Assembly (NCBI RefSeq): GCF_964355755.1
Contig: NC_092670.1
Location: 8,617,201-8,681,200 of the forward strand
Reading direction: 5' to 3'
DNA length: 64,000 bases
DNA from: Antedon mediterranea
Taxonomy: Eukaryota > Echinodermata > Crinoidea > Comatulida > Antedonidae
Positions 48,401 through 52,210 of the stretch are shown here, in pieces. Numbering within the stretch: the stretch's first letter is position 1; every line of letters begins with the position of its first letter. The notes under the pieces are model-generated. The model had not been told where the DNA came from, did no database searches, and worked only from the letters and a program-made list of their open reading frames with translations. A program made the translations under genes and the position numbers.

Positions 48401-51107
48401 CATCTCAAGAGAACTCAAGGTCCACCATATCCACAGTATGTTGTAGACATATTTGAGGACATTTTTAGTGGAAAAGATGTTATACATGCTGAGAATCTGC
48501 CAGAAAAAAGTGACACAGTTAAAAAACTTGTTCAAGTGATGGGGGACATTGGTTTTACTATTGCTTCCCTCAAACATAATTGTATATCATTTTATCTTTG
48601 TGTATTACATTTAAGTTCTCTATTTCTCATATGGAGCTTGTATAATAATGGAAGGCTTCTGAGATTGTTAAGTAAAGTATTAGCTCCCGAAGAACATCAG
48701 TCTGAATTCATTTCTCAATGGACTTTGCTAATCGAGCAACATGAACAAGTTTTCAAGAGTATGCAACTTAATGGTAAGTTAAAATTATTTGATTAGTCAA
48801 ATTGTATTTTCGCATGAATAGTGATTAAACCTTGCTTTCAGTTTTGTAATTATCAGAAAAACTATACATTTTTTTTTTAAAGTATGTGAACAATATTGTT
48901 TTTAATTTATTTTGATTTGTGCAATTTGGATCCAGAAAATATAAAAATAAAGAAAACCACTTACGTATAGCATAGAGGCTAAATATAAGGCAAAAATCAT
49001 AATAAAAAAATAAAAATTATCAAACAATAATTGAACAAATAATACTATCCACTCCTTTACCGGTTTTGTATACTTATTGTTTTCAGAACTTTCAACACCA
49101 AGATTGACGTCACCAATAACACCCTCAATACGTAAGTTAGCAATATATGTTAGTATACACATTAACATATATGAGTGCAATGTGGCAAATAATTTCATGA
49201 GGTGAAAGATAAAAGTATATATTTTTACGAGACATATTTTATCTTTCACAGAATGAAATTGTTGTATGCACGAATATAAAACATTCATTATTTTTTTATA
49301 ACACACCTACTGTGAATTATGTCAACAACCGAACATATTCATAGGCCTGCTAGCCCAGGCTGGTACTAGCAACACTAAAATTGCTAGGCAACCATAAAGA
49401 TATTCTTTTTCCCCTGAAAATAGTCAAATTGGCTGCCAGCCAATGAGTTTTTGGTTGAATTTAACGATTTATTTGGTAATTTTATAAGTGAAAACATTAT
49501 TTTTTTTCGTTTTTTTATTCGATGGAAGAGATTGACTTTATTAAAACTACAAAATAGTCTATTCAAAGTCTGATTTTATTAATCTTTATTTTTCATGTTT
49601 TTGGGGGACAATACATCTTTAAACTTAATTAAATGTGATGTGCCCATATATGGACATGATGATGTCATATCGACAAAGGGCATTGTTGTCCATCCAGCAA
49701 AAAGGTCGACCACTCCAGACCCCTACAGCAGCAATCAATTTTTAGTAGCAGCAGCAGCAATAGATTAGTAGCAGCAGCAGCAGCAGCAGCAGTAGTGCTT
49801 AACCTAAGCTCAATGTCCACCTCTTCTACCATGTCTCAAAAAGAAATGATGATGGTAGTGTGTTAGGATTCATAGAATGTACCATTATCATTTTGATTAT
49901 CTGGTTTATATATAAAAGTTAAATATATTTTAGTTGTAGCTCTCTTCTCGGAGAGAATAGGCCATTGTCGGTTTATCCATAGATATAGATAGTCACAAGG
50001 ATATATGTATCAATGGTGACATTAAGTAAATTTATTTTGTATTATGTTGAAGACTTTCCACTGTTTTCAGTAAACTCAATATCTAAAGCTCTTTCCAATT
50101 TATAATAAAAATTTAATTTTTAATATACTAAGTATTAAGTCCAATAGAGGTTGTAACAATGATATGTCATCAAGCAAATGATTGACATAATACAGTCACT
50201 GTATAGCTCAACAAATGTATACCTTTCTGATGATGATCCTAATGATCAATTTGAAACATTGTCCGGCGTTCGTCAAGGAGGTGTTGGTACTACCACCATA
50301 TTTAACCAATACTTGATTACGTTATTAGAGTGTTCAAACAACGCTGTCAATAAGCATATATCATCAATTGTCTCTGGATGTCAATTTCATTTAGGTTGTT
50401 CTTAAAAATTAAATGCATCTTTTCAGAATTTATTTTTAAACTTTGGAATAACCTTTAAAATTATATATTGAATGACATATTGTTATTGTTTTTAATAACT
50501 TAACTCAAAAATATAAAAGTAAATTTAACTGTTGTTTAATAGTTTAATAGTGTATAATTATTTTTATTTTTTTTTCTCTAAAGAACATTCCACAGAACAA
50601 TTGATTGAGCTGATTGTTGATGTCAATTCTTTCTGGAAAGATTATGGAAATGTTAATCTCCTGAAATTATTACTATACGAGTTTCAAAACAAAGTGCCTT
50701 TAATTGCAATACAGAAGGGTAAAGATGCACATGGTCTGTTCAAGCTACTTGTGGGGCCAGCGATTCTCAATAAATCCGATGTAACTGTTCTTATTGAAGC
50801 GGTTTATTTGAGTTGTTTACGTAGTTTAGAATCAAAGATAATGGATATGGTACCGTCATTTAAAGGATTTAAGAATTTTGAGGTTCGTAAATTCTCAAAA
50901 CATCGAAAAAATTTAATTAAATTTGGTTTTATAATAAGCATTGACACAATGACATGGATTGACCAATTTTACAATGTTAAGCCAGAAGATCAATGGGATT
51001 TGATATTCAAAATTGAAATATTAGGTAAATTGCCATCTTTAGTTGAAAAGCTTAAACGAGAAAACATGATGAAGGAGTATGAAATCATAACATCATCTGA
51101 TAACTAA
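331..51107 (+). CDS. Multi-exon ankyrin-repeat gene with death-fold-like C-terminus (5' end outside window)
   Basis: This spliced gene model links about 30 exons, listed separately below. Every junction is GT-AG and phases match throughout: 5' exons 0-0, 0-0, 0-2 and 2-0; all ankyrin exons 0-0; cap exon 0-1; linker, TRADD-N-like and mini exons 1-1; terminal exon from phase 1 to a stop at 51105-51107. The product would be an intracellular scaffold with an N-terminal region of uncertain fold, about 20 ankyrin repeats with a TPLHLYL signature, an acidic Ser/Thr linker, a TRADD-N-like segment and a helical death-effector-like tail. Family knowledge: ankyrin repeats bind proteins and death folds assemble signalling complexes. 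A role in innate immunity or cell death is inferred. The first exons lie left of the window. Individual ankyrin exons may be skipped, and the array could belong to more than one transcript. Confidence 0.7.
812..904 (+). CDS. Exon: linker
   Basis: A CCACAG acceptor and GTAATG donor enclose 31 codons in phase 0-0. The peptide is polar and acidic (EDIKPESIKTVV...SSRETE), as expected of a flexible linker. No domain is recognised. Confidence 0.55.
1563..1606 (+). CDS. Exon: short linker, phase 0-2
   Basis: Forty-four bases run from a TTTTAAG acceptor to a strong GTGAGT donor. The exon leaves a two-base overhang (AG) completed by the next exon. The peptide, GAHSSQRHEDFLMG, is unremarkable. Confidence 0.5.
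1727..1823 (+). CDS. Exon: N-terminal cap of the ankyrin array
   Basis: Entered in phase 2 after TTTTAG and left in phase 0 at GTATGG. It encodes NILEKAIVEGKGLQEIEKIC then RNEPHLVKTINK: two amphipathic helices ending in a turn like the one that normally precedes 'G-TPLH' in ankyrin proteins. Joined in phase to any downstream ankyrin exon it completes a plausible first repeat, which is the main reason for assigning exons 331-1823 to this gene. Confidence 0.6.
1824..3199 (+). other. Intron, no gene seen
   Basis: AT-rich intronic sequence without convincing coding potential. From about 2974 to 3198 it contains a block (GGCTCCTTTTGGTTTATTTG, then a CTACATTTCT...AGTCTTCTTA stretch) that recurs in the introns before the short-type ankyrin exons near 6625, 7690 and 8770. 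Confidence 0.5.
3200..3264 (+). pseudogene. Truncated ankyrin exon
   Basis: Only the second half of an ankyrin exon is present: QFELEILNRLVHPNALTTSNK, followed by the usual GTAATG donor. The GNTPLHLYL half is missing, and a CAG lies directly upstream but in a phase that does not fit the 0-0 array. The peptide most resembles the exon at 42966, which also has QFELEILNRLV. It looks like the product of recombination between a short-type intron and a long-type exon. Confidence 0.6.
3559..3690 (+). CDS. Ankyrin exon 1 (long type, 44 codons)
   Basis: Bounded by TTTCAG and GTAATG, phase 0-0. It starts NGNTPLHLYLSIFTT and ends ELEILNTLV...ALTTSNK: the two ankyrin helices separated by a longer loop than the canonical 33-residue repeat. 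First unit of a four-unit tandem array that includes the introns. Confidence 0.8.
3986..4138 (+). CDS. Ankyrin exon 2 (long type, 51 codons)
   Basis: Phase 0-0, DGNTPLHLYLSIFTTEFGY start, SNQ end, GTAATG donor. It carries a seven-residue in-frame expansion of the loop (RRMRDVGLEMRG against PQMRG), apparently an internal duplication. Confidence 0.8.
4432..4584 (+). CDS. Ankyrin exon 3 (long type, 51 codons)
   Basis: Encodes the same 51 residues as the exon at 3986, and the 30 codons before the acceptor are also identical, so the duplication (446 bp offset) is recent or homogenised by gene conversion. Confidence 0.8.
4877..5008 (+). CDS. Ankyrin exon 4 (long type, 44 codons)
   Basis: TTTCAG acceptor, GTAATG donor, phase 0-0. 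The loop is of the short PQMRG form, as in the exon at 3559, so the expanded loop is flanked on both sides by unexpanded copies. Confidence 0.8.
5684..5818 (+). CDS. Ankyrin exon 5 (long type, 45 codons)
   Basis: Starts after TTTCAG with YGNTALHLYLSLF; the usual TPLH is changed to TALH. Ends TTSNK|GTAATG in phase 0. More diverged than the preceding four, so probably an older copy. Confidence 0.75.
6104..6208 (+). CDS. Ankyrin exon 6 (short type, 35 codons)
   Basis: Acceptor TTTGCAG, donor GTATGT, phase 0-0. Encodes DKDTPLHLYLRSSEVKLEI then VNCLLTKGAS: close to a canonical ankyrin repeat, with no long loop. First member of the short-type group. Confidence 0.8.
6281..6388 (+). CDS. Ankyrin exon 7 (short type, 36 codons)
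   Basis: Only 72 bp after the previous exon. NGYTPLHLYLGRSSEVKLEI start, TTPNN end, GTATGT donor, phase 0-0. The tiny upstream intron (6209-6280) is unusual in this array. Confidence 0.8.
6838..6945 (+). CDS. Ankyrin exon 8 (short type, 36 codons)
   Basis: TTTGCAG acceptor, GTATGT donor, phase 0-0; NGYTPLHLYLGRSS and NCLVTNGASI. First exon of the first copy of a two-exon, roughly 1.08-kb module. Confidence 0.8.
7352..7456 (+). CDS. Ankyrin exon 9 (short type, 35 codons)
   Basis: DGDTPLHLYLRSHEVKLEI start, TTPNN end, phase 0-0. Second exon of the first two-exon module. Confidence 0.8.
7911..8018 (+). CDS. Ankyrin exon 10 (short type, 36 codons)
   Basis: Phase 0-0. Encodes the same residues as the exons at 6838 and 8996. 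First exon of module copy 2. Confidence 0.8.
8441..8545 (+). CDS. Ankyrin exon 11 (short type, 35 codons)
   Basis: DGDTPLHLYLRSDEVKLEI; differs from the exon at 7352 by D for H. The donor is GTATAT rather than GTATGT because of a small TA expansion. Second exon of module copy 2. Confidence 0.8.
8996..9103 (+). CDS. Ankyrin exon 12 (short type, 36 codons)
   Basis: Identical in encoded sequence to the exon at 7911, including the 44 open codons upstream of the acceptor. First exon of module copy 3. Confidence 0.8.
9529..9633 (+). CDS. Ankyrin exon 13 (short type, 35 codons)
   Basis: DGDTPLHLYLRSDEVKLEI start, TTPNN end, GTATGT donor, phase 0-0. Last short-type exon in the window. Confidence 0.8.
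9690..10130 (+). repeat. Degenerate tandem repeats in intron
   Basis: Phrases such as GAACTAGGCCTAC, TTTACGTGAACTACAA and TTTTAGTAATTTAACTA recur, ending with two near-identical copies of a block of about 60 bp (TTATTTATGCTATTTATTAA through AATGTTACTAT), at about 9989 and 10046. No coding content. Confidence 0.6.
10660..10725. repeat. Short inverted repeat with GC-rich loop
   Basis: ACTAGAGGG and CCCTCTAGT flank a loop rich in GCGAGCG-like words, in otherwise AT-rich intronic DNA. It may be the end of a MITE or an independent hairpin. Confidence 0.35.
11296..11427 (+). pseudogene. Degenerate ankyrin exon, left part, interrupted by transposon
   Basis: After TATGATCTATATTTGAG the sequence follows a long-type ankyrin exon (ATTAAATTAGAGAAACTG, then GATGCATTAA) and stops at a TTAA, where the element 11428-15240 begins; the remaining ACATCA-like tail resumes at 15241. 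The acceptor and the GNTPLH codons are also missing through a deletion flanked by short repeats, so this copy was already broken. Confidence 0.7.
11428..15240. mobile_element. T2/Kolobok-like non-autonomous DNA transposon, TTAA target duplication
   Basis: The left end AGGGGGGTTCCGGGTTTAAA and the reverse complement of the right end, AGGGGGATTCTGGGTTTAAA, match at 18 of these 20 positions. TTAA lies on both sides (11424-11427 and 15241-15244). In intact ankyrin exons the matching place reads GATGCATTAACCACATC with a single TTAA, so this is a true target-site duplication. From memory, TTAA followed by AAGG-type ends is typical of T2 elements in the Kolobok superfamily; piggyBac also uses TTAA. 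No transposase is seen. Most of the interior is non-coding, and the middle is taken by a LINE. Confidence 0.75.
12759..14985 (+). mobile_element. 5'-truncated non-LTR retrotransposon (LINE), reverse transcriptase ORF
   Basis: The frame is open from 12759 to 14636; no ATG is needed if this is a truncated insertion. The first 30 or so residues include TDHRIVITTF, resembling the closing (S/T)DH motif of an APE-type endonuclease, so most of the endonuclease is missing. RT motifs follow in order: RPVILLNTIRK, QSGFRKGRSTSD, GIDMSSAFDTVDR, GTPQGDSLSPVLF and the catalytic SYADDVDF, then the usual thumb/C-terminal region (LLYNSETWGLT). A frameshift near 14620 moves the tail into another frame (ARWRLLGHILRQD), where a further stop occurs near 14755; tail homology ends about 14976. 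Family: RTE- or CR1-like, not resolved. Confidence 0.75.
15541..15672 (+). CDS. Ankyrin exon 14 (long type, 44 codons)
   Basis: TTTCAG acceptor, GTAATG donor, phase 0-0. Starts DGNTPVHLYFSLFRT and has a diverged loop (GDRRLWGNIIEF). The second helix reads EILNRLVHPDF. Confidence 0.75.
16065..16068. repeat. 4-bp target duplication of the LTR element (left)
   Basis: ATGG directly precedes the LTR and recurs directly after the other LTR at 23604-23607. Confidence 0.6.
16069..16524 (-). repeat. 3' LTR
   Basis: TGTCACG...TTATTACA on the plus strand (TGTAATAA...CGTGACA on the coding strand). Nearly identical to 23156-23603 apart from small indels. The adjacent interior, read on the coding strand, is a purine-rich tract. 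Confidence 0.9.
16525..16544 (-). promoter_or_regulatory. Polypurine tract
   Basis: On the coding strand CCAAGAAAGAGGGGGGAG directly precedes the 3' LTR, as expected for the plus-strand primer of an LTR element. Confidence 0.7.
16734..18305 (-). pseudogene. Ty3-type reverse transcriptase and RNase H
   Basis: The RT part (18305-17457) has VPKPDGTARFCVNYKKVN, LDLCKGYWQVPL and FKYLPFGLHGAPATFQRMM. The catalytic box reads YMYD instead of Y-x-D-D: the first aspartate codon is TAT, so polymerase activity should be lost. A frameshift near 17430 leads to the connection domain (YLGYVV...FLGLRGYYRKFIPNY) and RNase H (TDASDRGLGAVLSQ). A second shift near 16890 leads to TDHQPLKWLVEM and the closing NADGLSRKP. 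Confidence 0.85.
18815..19602. mobile_element. hAT-type MITE (788 bp) in the integrase
   Basis: Inverted ends CAGAGCCATATATA and TATATATGGCTCTG continue inward for about 30 bp (AAGAGTTACGACATTG). A perfect 8-bp target duplication CCTTAATT (18807-18814 and 19603-19610) and CAG termini fit the hAT superfamily. No transposase ORF. GC-rich patches such as GCGCACGCGCGCGC lie inside. Confidence 0.85.
19792..20564. mobile_element. Solo LTR (773 bp) in the integrase
   Basis: Starts TGTCGGAG and ends CACGACA (TG...CA), with TAAC on both sides (19788-19791 and 20565-20568). Removing it restores a continuous reading frame across KYVL|CDYATRY. A TATA-like GATAAAAGC near 20010 and AATAAA near 20496 hint at plus orientation, but this is not certain. 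No matching full-length element is in the window. Confidence 0.75.
20876..21673 (-). pseudogene. Retroviral-type aspartic protease region
   Basis: Contains ILIDSGCDMTLVHSDLV, the DSG active site of a Ty3 protease, preceded by LFQGCDCE. The later part is charged and probably a spacer ahead of the integrase zinc domain. It overlaps the end of the gag frame in another frame. Confidence 0.8.
21606..22818 (-). pseudogene. Gag: coiled-coil, SCAN-like region, zinc knuckle
   Basis: The N-terminal frame (22818-22387) has a Gln/Met-rich coiled coil (QQQMQQQLQQQMQQQ) and repeated EDMERQERL-type helices. After a frame change and a stop near 22270 the second frame (22229-21606) has LTGKARAAYASL, RYDITEETYRQRFRS and EQLIDIMPTGVQ, a SCAN/LEReP-like capsid pattern, then a CX2CX4HX4C knuckle (CRWCKKVGHIERFC). 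Confidence 0.85.
23137..23150 (-). promoter_or_regulatory. Primer-binding site of the LTR element
   Basis: On the coding strand, five bases after the 5' LTR, TGGTGGCAGCGG is complementary to a tRNA 3' end (…CCGCTGCCACCA). I do not assign the tRNA. Confidence 0.55.
23156..23603 (-). repeat. 5' LTR
   Basis: Matches the 16069 LTR along its full length, with a few small deletions and substitutions. Followed by the ATGG duplication at 23604-23607. Confidence 0.9.
23604..24840 (-). pseudogene. LINE endonuclease (APE-type) relic
   Basis: In minus-strand order: DILGISECRWTGQGKV (near 24640) with the catalytic glutamate, GDHNAKVGEDN (near 24300), RTHNQIDHVLV (near 24085) and ASDHQLVRTK (near 24020), the closing SDH motif. 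The pieces are in different frames, so the ORF is broken. The layout matches RTE-type endonucleases. The Gmr1-like element inserted at the downstream end of this relic; no clear RT remains at 15900-16068 on the far side. Confidence 0.75.
25060..25150. repeat. Hairpin-forming inverted repeat
   Basis: GATGAAAGGTTATATCAACT and AGTTGAAATATAACCTTTCA are inverted copies around a short CGGTTTCGCCT loop. Confidence 0.6.
25556..26120. repeat. Minisatellite, 21-bp and 54-bp units
   Basis: The core CTGTCCAGAATGGGGAAATT recurs many times with spacing near 21 bp, and a 54-bp higher-order unit containing GTGGTGGCGCTATATCGTG repeats at about 25725-25860. Both periods are multiples of three, so long ORFs appear in several frames on both strands (up to about 200 codons). 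The absence of any non-repetitive coding sequence argues that these ORFs are by-products. Confidence 0.85.
26312..27735 (+). repeat. Three dispersed direct copies of an AT-rich repeat
   Basis: Copies at about 26312-26660, 26763-27035 and 27508-27735 share TTAAAAACTACAGTATATTA, then TTTATTAATATAATTAATAC, then a T-rich pyrimidine tract and ACCACAGACC. The middle copy has an internal deletion. Non-coding; function unknown. Confidence 0.65.
27736..30816 (+). other. Intron, no gene seen
   Basis: AT-rich sequence. A 64-codon ORF at 28822-29016 has no recognisable features. A tandem duplication of about 145 bp lies at 29455-29710, recognised by ATGGTAACAAAAA and GTGAAAAAATGGGCAT in both copies. Confidence 0.5.
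31539..32716 (+). pseudogene. Transposase-like gene split by a SINE
   Basis: The first part (from 31539) has FTDGCGGQYKNKYNFINL and EWNFFATSHGKSAFDGIGG, a pattern I recognise from uncharacterised, probably transposon-encoded proteins of invertebrates; the D in TDGCGGQ may be a DDE-type catalytic residue. The second part (32225-32716) has DGVPWIGLVVDV and FMHPHGSAKTFYWPSKEDCC, the usual C-terminal end of such proteins. A SINE (31873-32220) lies between, and the two parts are in different frames. The N-terminus is not recognisable. Confidence 0.6.
31873..32220 (-). mobile_element. tRNA-derived SINE, copy 1
   Basis: Read on the minus strand it starts GCGAGTCATATGGCCGAGCG (A-box TGGCCGAGCGG) and has a B-box GGGTTCGAGGCC, then a body and an A/T-rich tail of TTTTA units. 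The head looks like a class II (Ser/Leu-type) tRNA. A near-identical copy is at 55798-56142, differing at about nine positions by eye. Confidence 0.8.
33774..34303. mobile_element. TTAA-flanked MITE
   Basis: The left end AGATGTATTGTCCCTT and the reverse complement of the right end, AGATGTAGTGTCCCTT, are inverted repeats, with TTAA directly outside both (33770-33773 and 34304-34307). The interior is A/T-homopolymer rich with no transposase. Confidence 0.75.
34439..34573 (+). CDS. Ankyrin exon 15 (long type, 45 codons)
   Basis: TTGCAG acceptor and GTAATT donor, phase 0-0. DGNTPLHQYLSMFNTEF start; KLEILNILVHQEALTTTNK end. First intact ankyrin exon after the transposon-filled interval. Confidence 0.75.
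34797..35095 (+). mobile_element. Second tRNA-derived SINE family
   Basis: A tRNA-like head with B-box GGTTCGAATCC (34838-34848), then GCAAGATACTTTACTTACG, CCACCCAGGTATATAAAATG and GGGTACC, a body type seen in many invertebrate SINEs, ending in an ATT-rich tail. Unrelated to the SINE at 31873. Confidence 0.7.
35688..35822 (+). CDS. Ankyrin exon 16 (long type, 45 codons)
   Basis: ATTTCAG acceptor, GTAATG donor, phase 0-0. DGNTPLHLYLSIFTTKFGYY, then RGIKLEILNSLVHPDAL. Confidence 0.8.
36163..36297 (+). CDS. Ankyrin exon 17 (long type, 45 codons)
   Basis: TTGCAG acceptor, GTAATG donor after AACAAT, phase 0-0. DGNTPLHLYLSIFYKGFAF and RGIELEILNSLIHQDAL. Confidence 0.8.
36559..36693 (+). CDS. Ankyrin exon 18 (long type, 45 codons)
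   Basis: TTGCAG acceptor, GTAATG donor, phase 0-0. DGNTPLHLYLSIFYRRVLFY; the tandem relative of the exon 396 bp upstream. Confidence 0.8.
38022..38075 (+). repeat. MITE-end-like GC-rich fragment
   Basis: GGCGCGTAGCCAGGGGGGTT followed by GGGCGAACCCC resembles a common animal transposon terminus. I did not find its partner end. Confidence 0.4.
38129..39590. repeat. Two related segments inside the TAA-flanked element
   Basis: The segments at about 38140-38350 and 39170-39360 share ACGATTCGTACAAAG, ACCGCCAGACAA, GTACCTAT and ATACGTCGATAC-like words in the same order, and minus-strand ORFs over both share a YPFVRIV-like phrase. They are diverged direct repeats of unknown origin; neither ORF is convincing. 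Confidence 0.45.
38398..38796. mobile_element. MITE with GTAACCC-containing inverted ends
   Basis: AATCTTCTAATTGTAACCC on the left and GGGTTACTATTAGAAGATT on the right are inverted copies. Inside, the motif GGGTTACTATTA recurs in both orientations. About 400 bp, no ORF. Confidence 0.55.
39690..40010. repeat. Duplicated block with several TGACGTCA palindromes
   Basis: TTATGACGTCATAGGTACG and TTATGACGTCATAGTTACG blocks, each followed by ATATGGTAATTTAAATAT and a GAAAGTTTAAT phrase, repeat about 240 bp apart. TGACGTCA (the CRE consensus) occurs three times, plus TTACGTCA. Whether these bind any factor is unknown. Confidence 0.5.
41070..41306. mobile_element. TA-flanked mariner-like MITE
   Basis: The left end CAGTAGGACC and the reverse complement of the right end, CAGTAGAACC, are flanked by TA on both sides. 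The interior has CCCTATTAGGGAGACA and CCCTATTAAAGGGACA, typical of this MITE type. 237 bp, no ORF. Confidence 0.65.
42361..42495 (+). CDS. Ankyrin exon 19 (long type, 45 codons)
   Basis: TTGCAG acceptor, GTAATG donor, phase 0-0. DGNTPLHLYMSIFHKGFYYY, then RGIELEILNRLVHQDAL. Resembles the exons at 36163 and 36559 in the loop. Confidence 0.8.
42636..42755 (+). repeat. Short tandem GGCGTTTATTC repeats
   Basis: Five or six copies of a GGCGTTTATT-type word with AAGTAAG or CGAGAG spacers lie in the intron after ankyrin exon 19. Confidence 0.6.
42966..43103 (+). CDS. Ankyrin exon 20 (long type, 46 codons)
   Basis: TTTCAG acceptor, GTAATG donor, phase 0-0. DGNTPLHLYLSIFNTKFGYY, then DQFELEILNRLVHQNAL. 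The last full ankyrin exon. Confidence 0.8.
43502..43586 (+). CDS. Exon: C-terminal cap of the ankyrin array
   Basis: Enters in phase 0 after TTATAG and leaves in phase 1 at a strong GTAAGT. KGKTPVCILKDNDQMDLEVK then HTILKLFD keeps the ankyrin helix spacing, but TPLH has become TPVC, as expected of a capping repeat. Confidence 0.7.
44478..44606 (+). CDS. Exon: Ser/Thr/Glu-rich linker A
   Basis: Phase 1-1, TTGTTAG acceptor, GTAAGT donor. QQSKMDQMTPESQAARTTTE then KESEETVSV...PPRKRLS. Probably disordered. Paralogous to the exon at 47892. Confidence 0.7.
44755..46937 (+). mobile_element. LINE insertion between the two linker exons, RT ORF with one in-frame stop
   Basis: One frame runs from upstream of 44844 to 46937, broken only by TGA at 45567-45569, where related proteins usually have Trp. 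RT motifs: KMKNGKSPGLDGIPPEV, NYRGITLTPIAAKIYN, QNGFRQGRSASSQI, FVDFAKAFDSVHR, GVLQGDTLAPYIF and the catalytic ADYADDIALLS, then QFTYLGSNI, LLYGSSTWTLT and the closing RPGRPPKSFIDQL. The endonuclease is missing, so the copy is 5'-truncated. The 3' end carries TAG repeats. RTE/CR1-like; family not resolved. Confidence 0.85.
47892..48038 (+). CDS. Exon: Ser/Thr/Glu-rich linker B
   Basis: Phase 1-1, acceptor GTTAG and donor GTAAGC. QQSVVDQTTPMSQAAGSSST then GRESEEITS...RREELP-like end parallels linker A, including the identical intron end before the acceptor (ATTGTTAGCTCAACAGTCT), so this exon pair arose by duplication. Confidence 0.7.
48387..48773 (+). CDS. Exon: TRADD-N-like segment
   Basis: 129 codons, phase 1-1, TTCTAG acceptor and GTAAGT donor. 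It contains VVDIFEDIFSGKDVIHAENL, then NCISFYLCVLHLSSLFLIW and SLYNNGRLLRLLSKVLAP, and finally LLIEQHEQVFKSMQL. The alternation of a beta-like hydrophobic strand, a helix, 'LW..Y.(N/S)G+L..LL..V' and a closing strand-plus-helix resembles TRADD N-terminal-like domains found next to ankyrin or NACHT domains in invertebrate proteins. This is pattern recognition only; the hydrophobic stretch could also be read as a membrane segment. Confidence 0.65.
49087..49131 (+). CDS. Mini-exon, Pro/Thr-rich
   Basis: 45 bases between TTTTCAG and GTAAGT, phase 1-1, encoding LSTPRLTSPITPSI. The phase match on both sides and the strong splice sites support it. Confidence 0.5.
49398..49618. mobile_element. TTAA MITE, diverged relative of 33774-34303
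   Basis: The right end GGGGGACAATACATCT followed by TTAA is the inverted form of the AGATGTATTGTCCC end at 33774. The left end AGATATTCTTTTTCCCC after ATAA is a decayed partner. Confidence 0.5.
49735..49800 (+). repeat. AGC trinucleotide repeat
   Basis: GTAGCAGCAGCAGCAATAG followed by a longer (AGC)n run ending AGTAGTG. Intronic microsatellite. Confidence 0.8.
50170..50405 (+). pseudogene. LINE reverse transcriptase fragment
   Basis: IIQSLYSSTNVYLSDD then ETLSGVRQGGVGTTTIFNQY follows the RT block containing 'GVRQG...LFN.YL'. Only about 70 codons remain; no catalytic box. Intronic, just before the terminal exon. Confidence 0.65.
50584..51107 (+). CDS. Terminal exon: helical, death-effector-like tail
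   Basis: Entered in phase 1 after TCTCTAAAG, 174 codons plus TAA. The first half (NVNLLKLLLYEFQNKVPL, then HGLFKLLVGPAILNKSDVTV and LIEAVYLSCLRSLESKI) follows the helix pattern of a death-effector domain, with a 'LF..L......(D/N)...L.E' core. The second half (NLIKFGFIISIDTMTWIDQF, WDLIFKIEILGKLPSLVEKL) may be another small helical module. No signal peptide or membrane segment. The domain call needs a profile search; coding status is well supported by length, phase and stop. Confidence 0.75.
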
Positions 51108-51370
51108 ATTGTGTTTAGTGCCAGTTTAACAACTTTAGTTATATGCCTATACATTAATGTCACTATTAAATATGTTTTAGTATAGAAAGCTTGGTGGTCT
51201 GTAGGCCCTATTACTGTATATACTTTTATATTTTTAAATTGTATTATATATCTTGTATATTGTCATAAACCTCCTCATTTTATAAAACATATGCAGTTTA
51301 AACATTTTTTTAACAAAAATTTAAAAATGTTTAAAAAAATGTACAAATGTACTGCAAGTTTAAAATACAA

Positions 51371-51376
51371 AATAAA
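51371..51376 (+). terminator. Candidate polyadenylation signal
   Basis: AATAAA 264 bases after the stop codon of the ankyrin gene; another AATAAA lies near 51553. Position is reasonable but not proof. Confidence 0.35.
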
Positions 51377-51887
51377 TCTGAATCTAATCGTGATAAATGA
51401 ATTCATATACCGTAGCAGGTATATAATTAAAAAAACTTCATTCAACTAATTGTAACAAGAACTAATCTATTCAATGTTTATATTTAATTTAAATGTAATG
51501 GCTCTATTACAATTTTTTCTTAGGTAATTATTTTTACTATTGTCTACTTTTACAATAAAGGTATTTGTTTTCCATGACGTGTATGAAAGTTTCTTGACTA
51601 TTAAATTACATTGTAAATAGTAAAATATATTATGTTTTGCTATATAATCCTCATCATTCCACAGGATAAGTACATAACTCTATTTAAGTAAATACAAATA
51701 TTTTTGTAATTTTCTGTGTTACACTATTTAGCAATTCTATGTCAACATGAATTTTATTTGGGACAGATAAAATAAAGTATAAATAATTTTAAACTTATTA
51801 AGTCAATAATAGATTCATTTATATTGTTTTTAACATAATTACAGTATTTCAATTATGTCATAATAAGTATGTATAGTAATAAAAATG

Positions 51888-52210
51888 TAGATTGATTGTA
51901 CTTTACTGTTATTGATAATAGAGTTACAACTCTCTGATATAGAGACAACCAAGCAATCACATATACAATACTATTATTAAATGTAGATTGATTGTACTGT
52001 AGGTTTTTTTTTACTGTTATTGATAATAGCAGGGAGTTACAACTCTCTGATATAGAGACAACCAATCAATCACATATACAGTACTATTATTAAATGTAGA
52101 TTGATTGTACTGTAGGTTTTTTTAACTGTTATTGATAATAGCTTGGAGTTGTTACAACTCTCTGTTAATAGAGACAACCAAGCAATCACATATACAGTAC
52201 TATTATTAAA
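51888..52210. repeat. Tandem repeat of about 100-110 bp, three copies
   Basis: ATGTAGATTGATTGTACT, TTATTGATAATAG, GTTACAACTCTCTGATATAG and AATCACATATACA recur in order, beginning near 51890, 51983 and 52096. Confidence 0.75.

Noticed and set aside
48560-48680. Transmembrane segment in the TRADD-N-like exon
   Set aside because: The hydrophobic run is interrupted by polar residues and fits a buried strand and helix; a membrane span is not excluded but is less likely.
48902-49306. 134-codon minus-strand ORF with hydrophobic stretches
   Set aside because: Antisense to an AT-rich intron and the mini-exon; Phe/Tyr/Ile-rich composition expected from AT-rich DNA.
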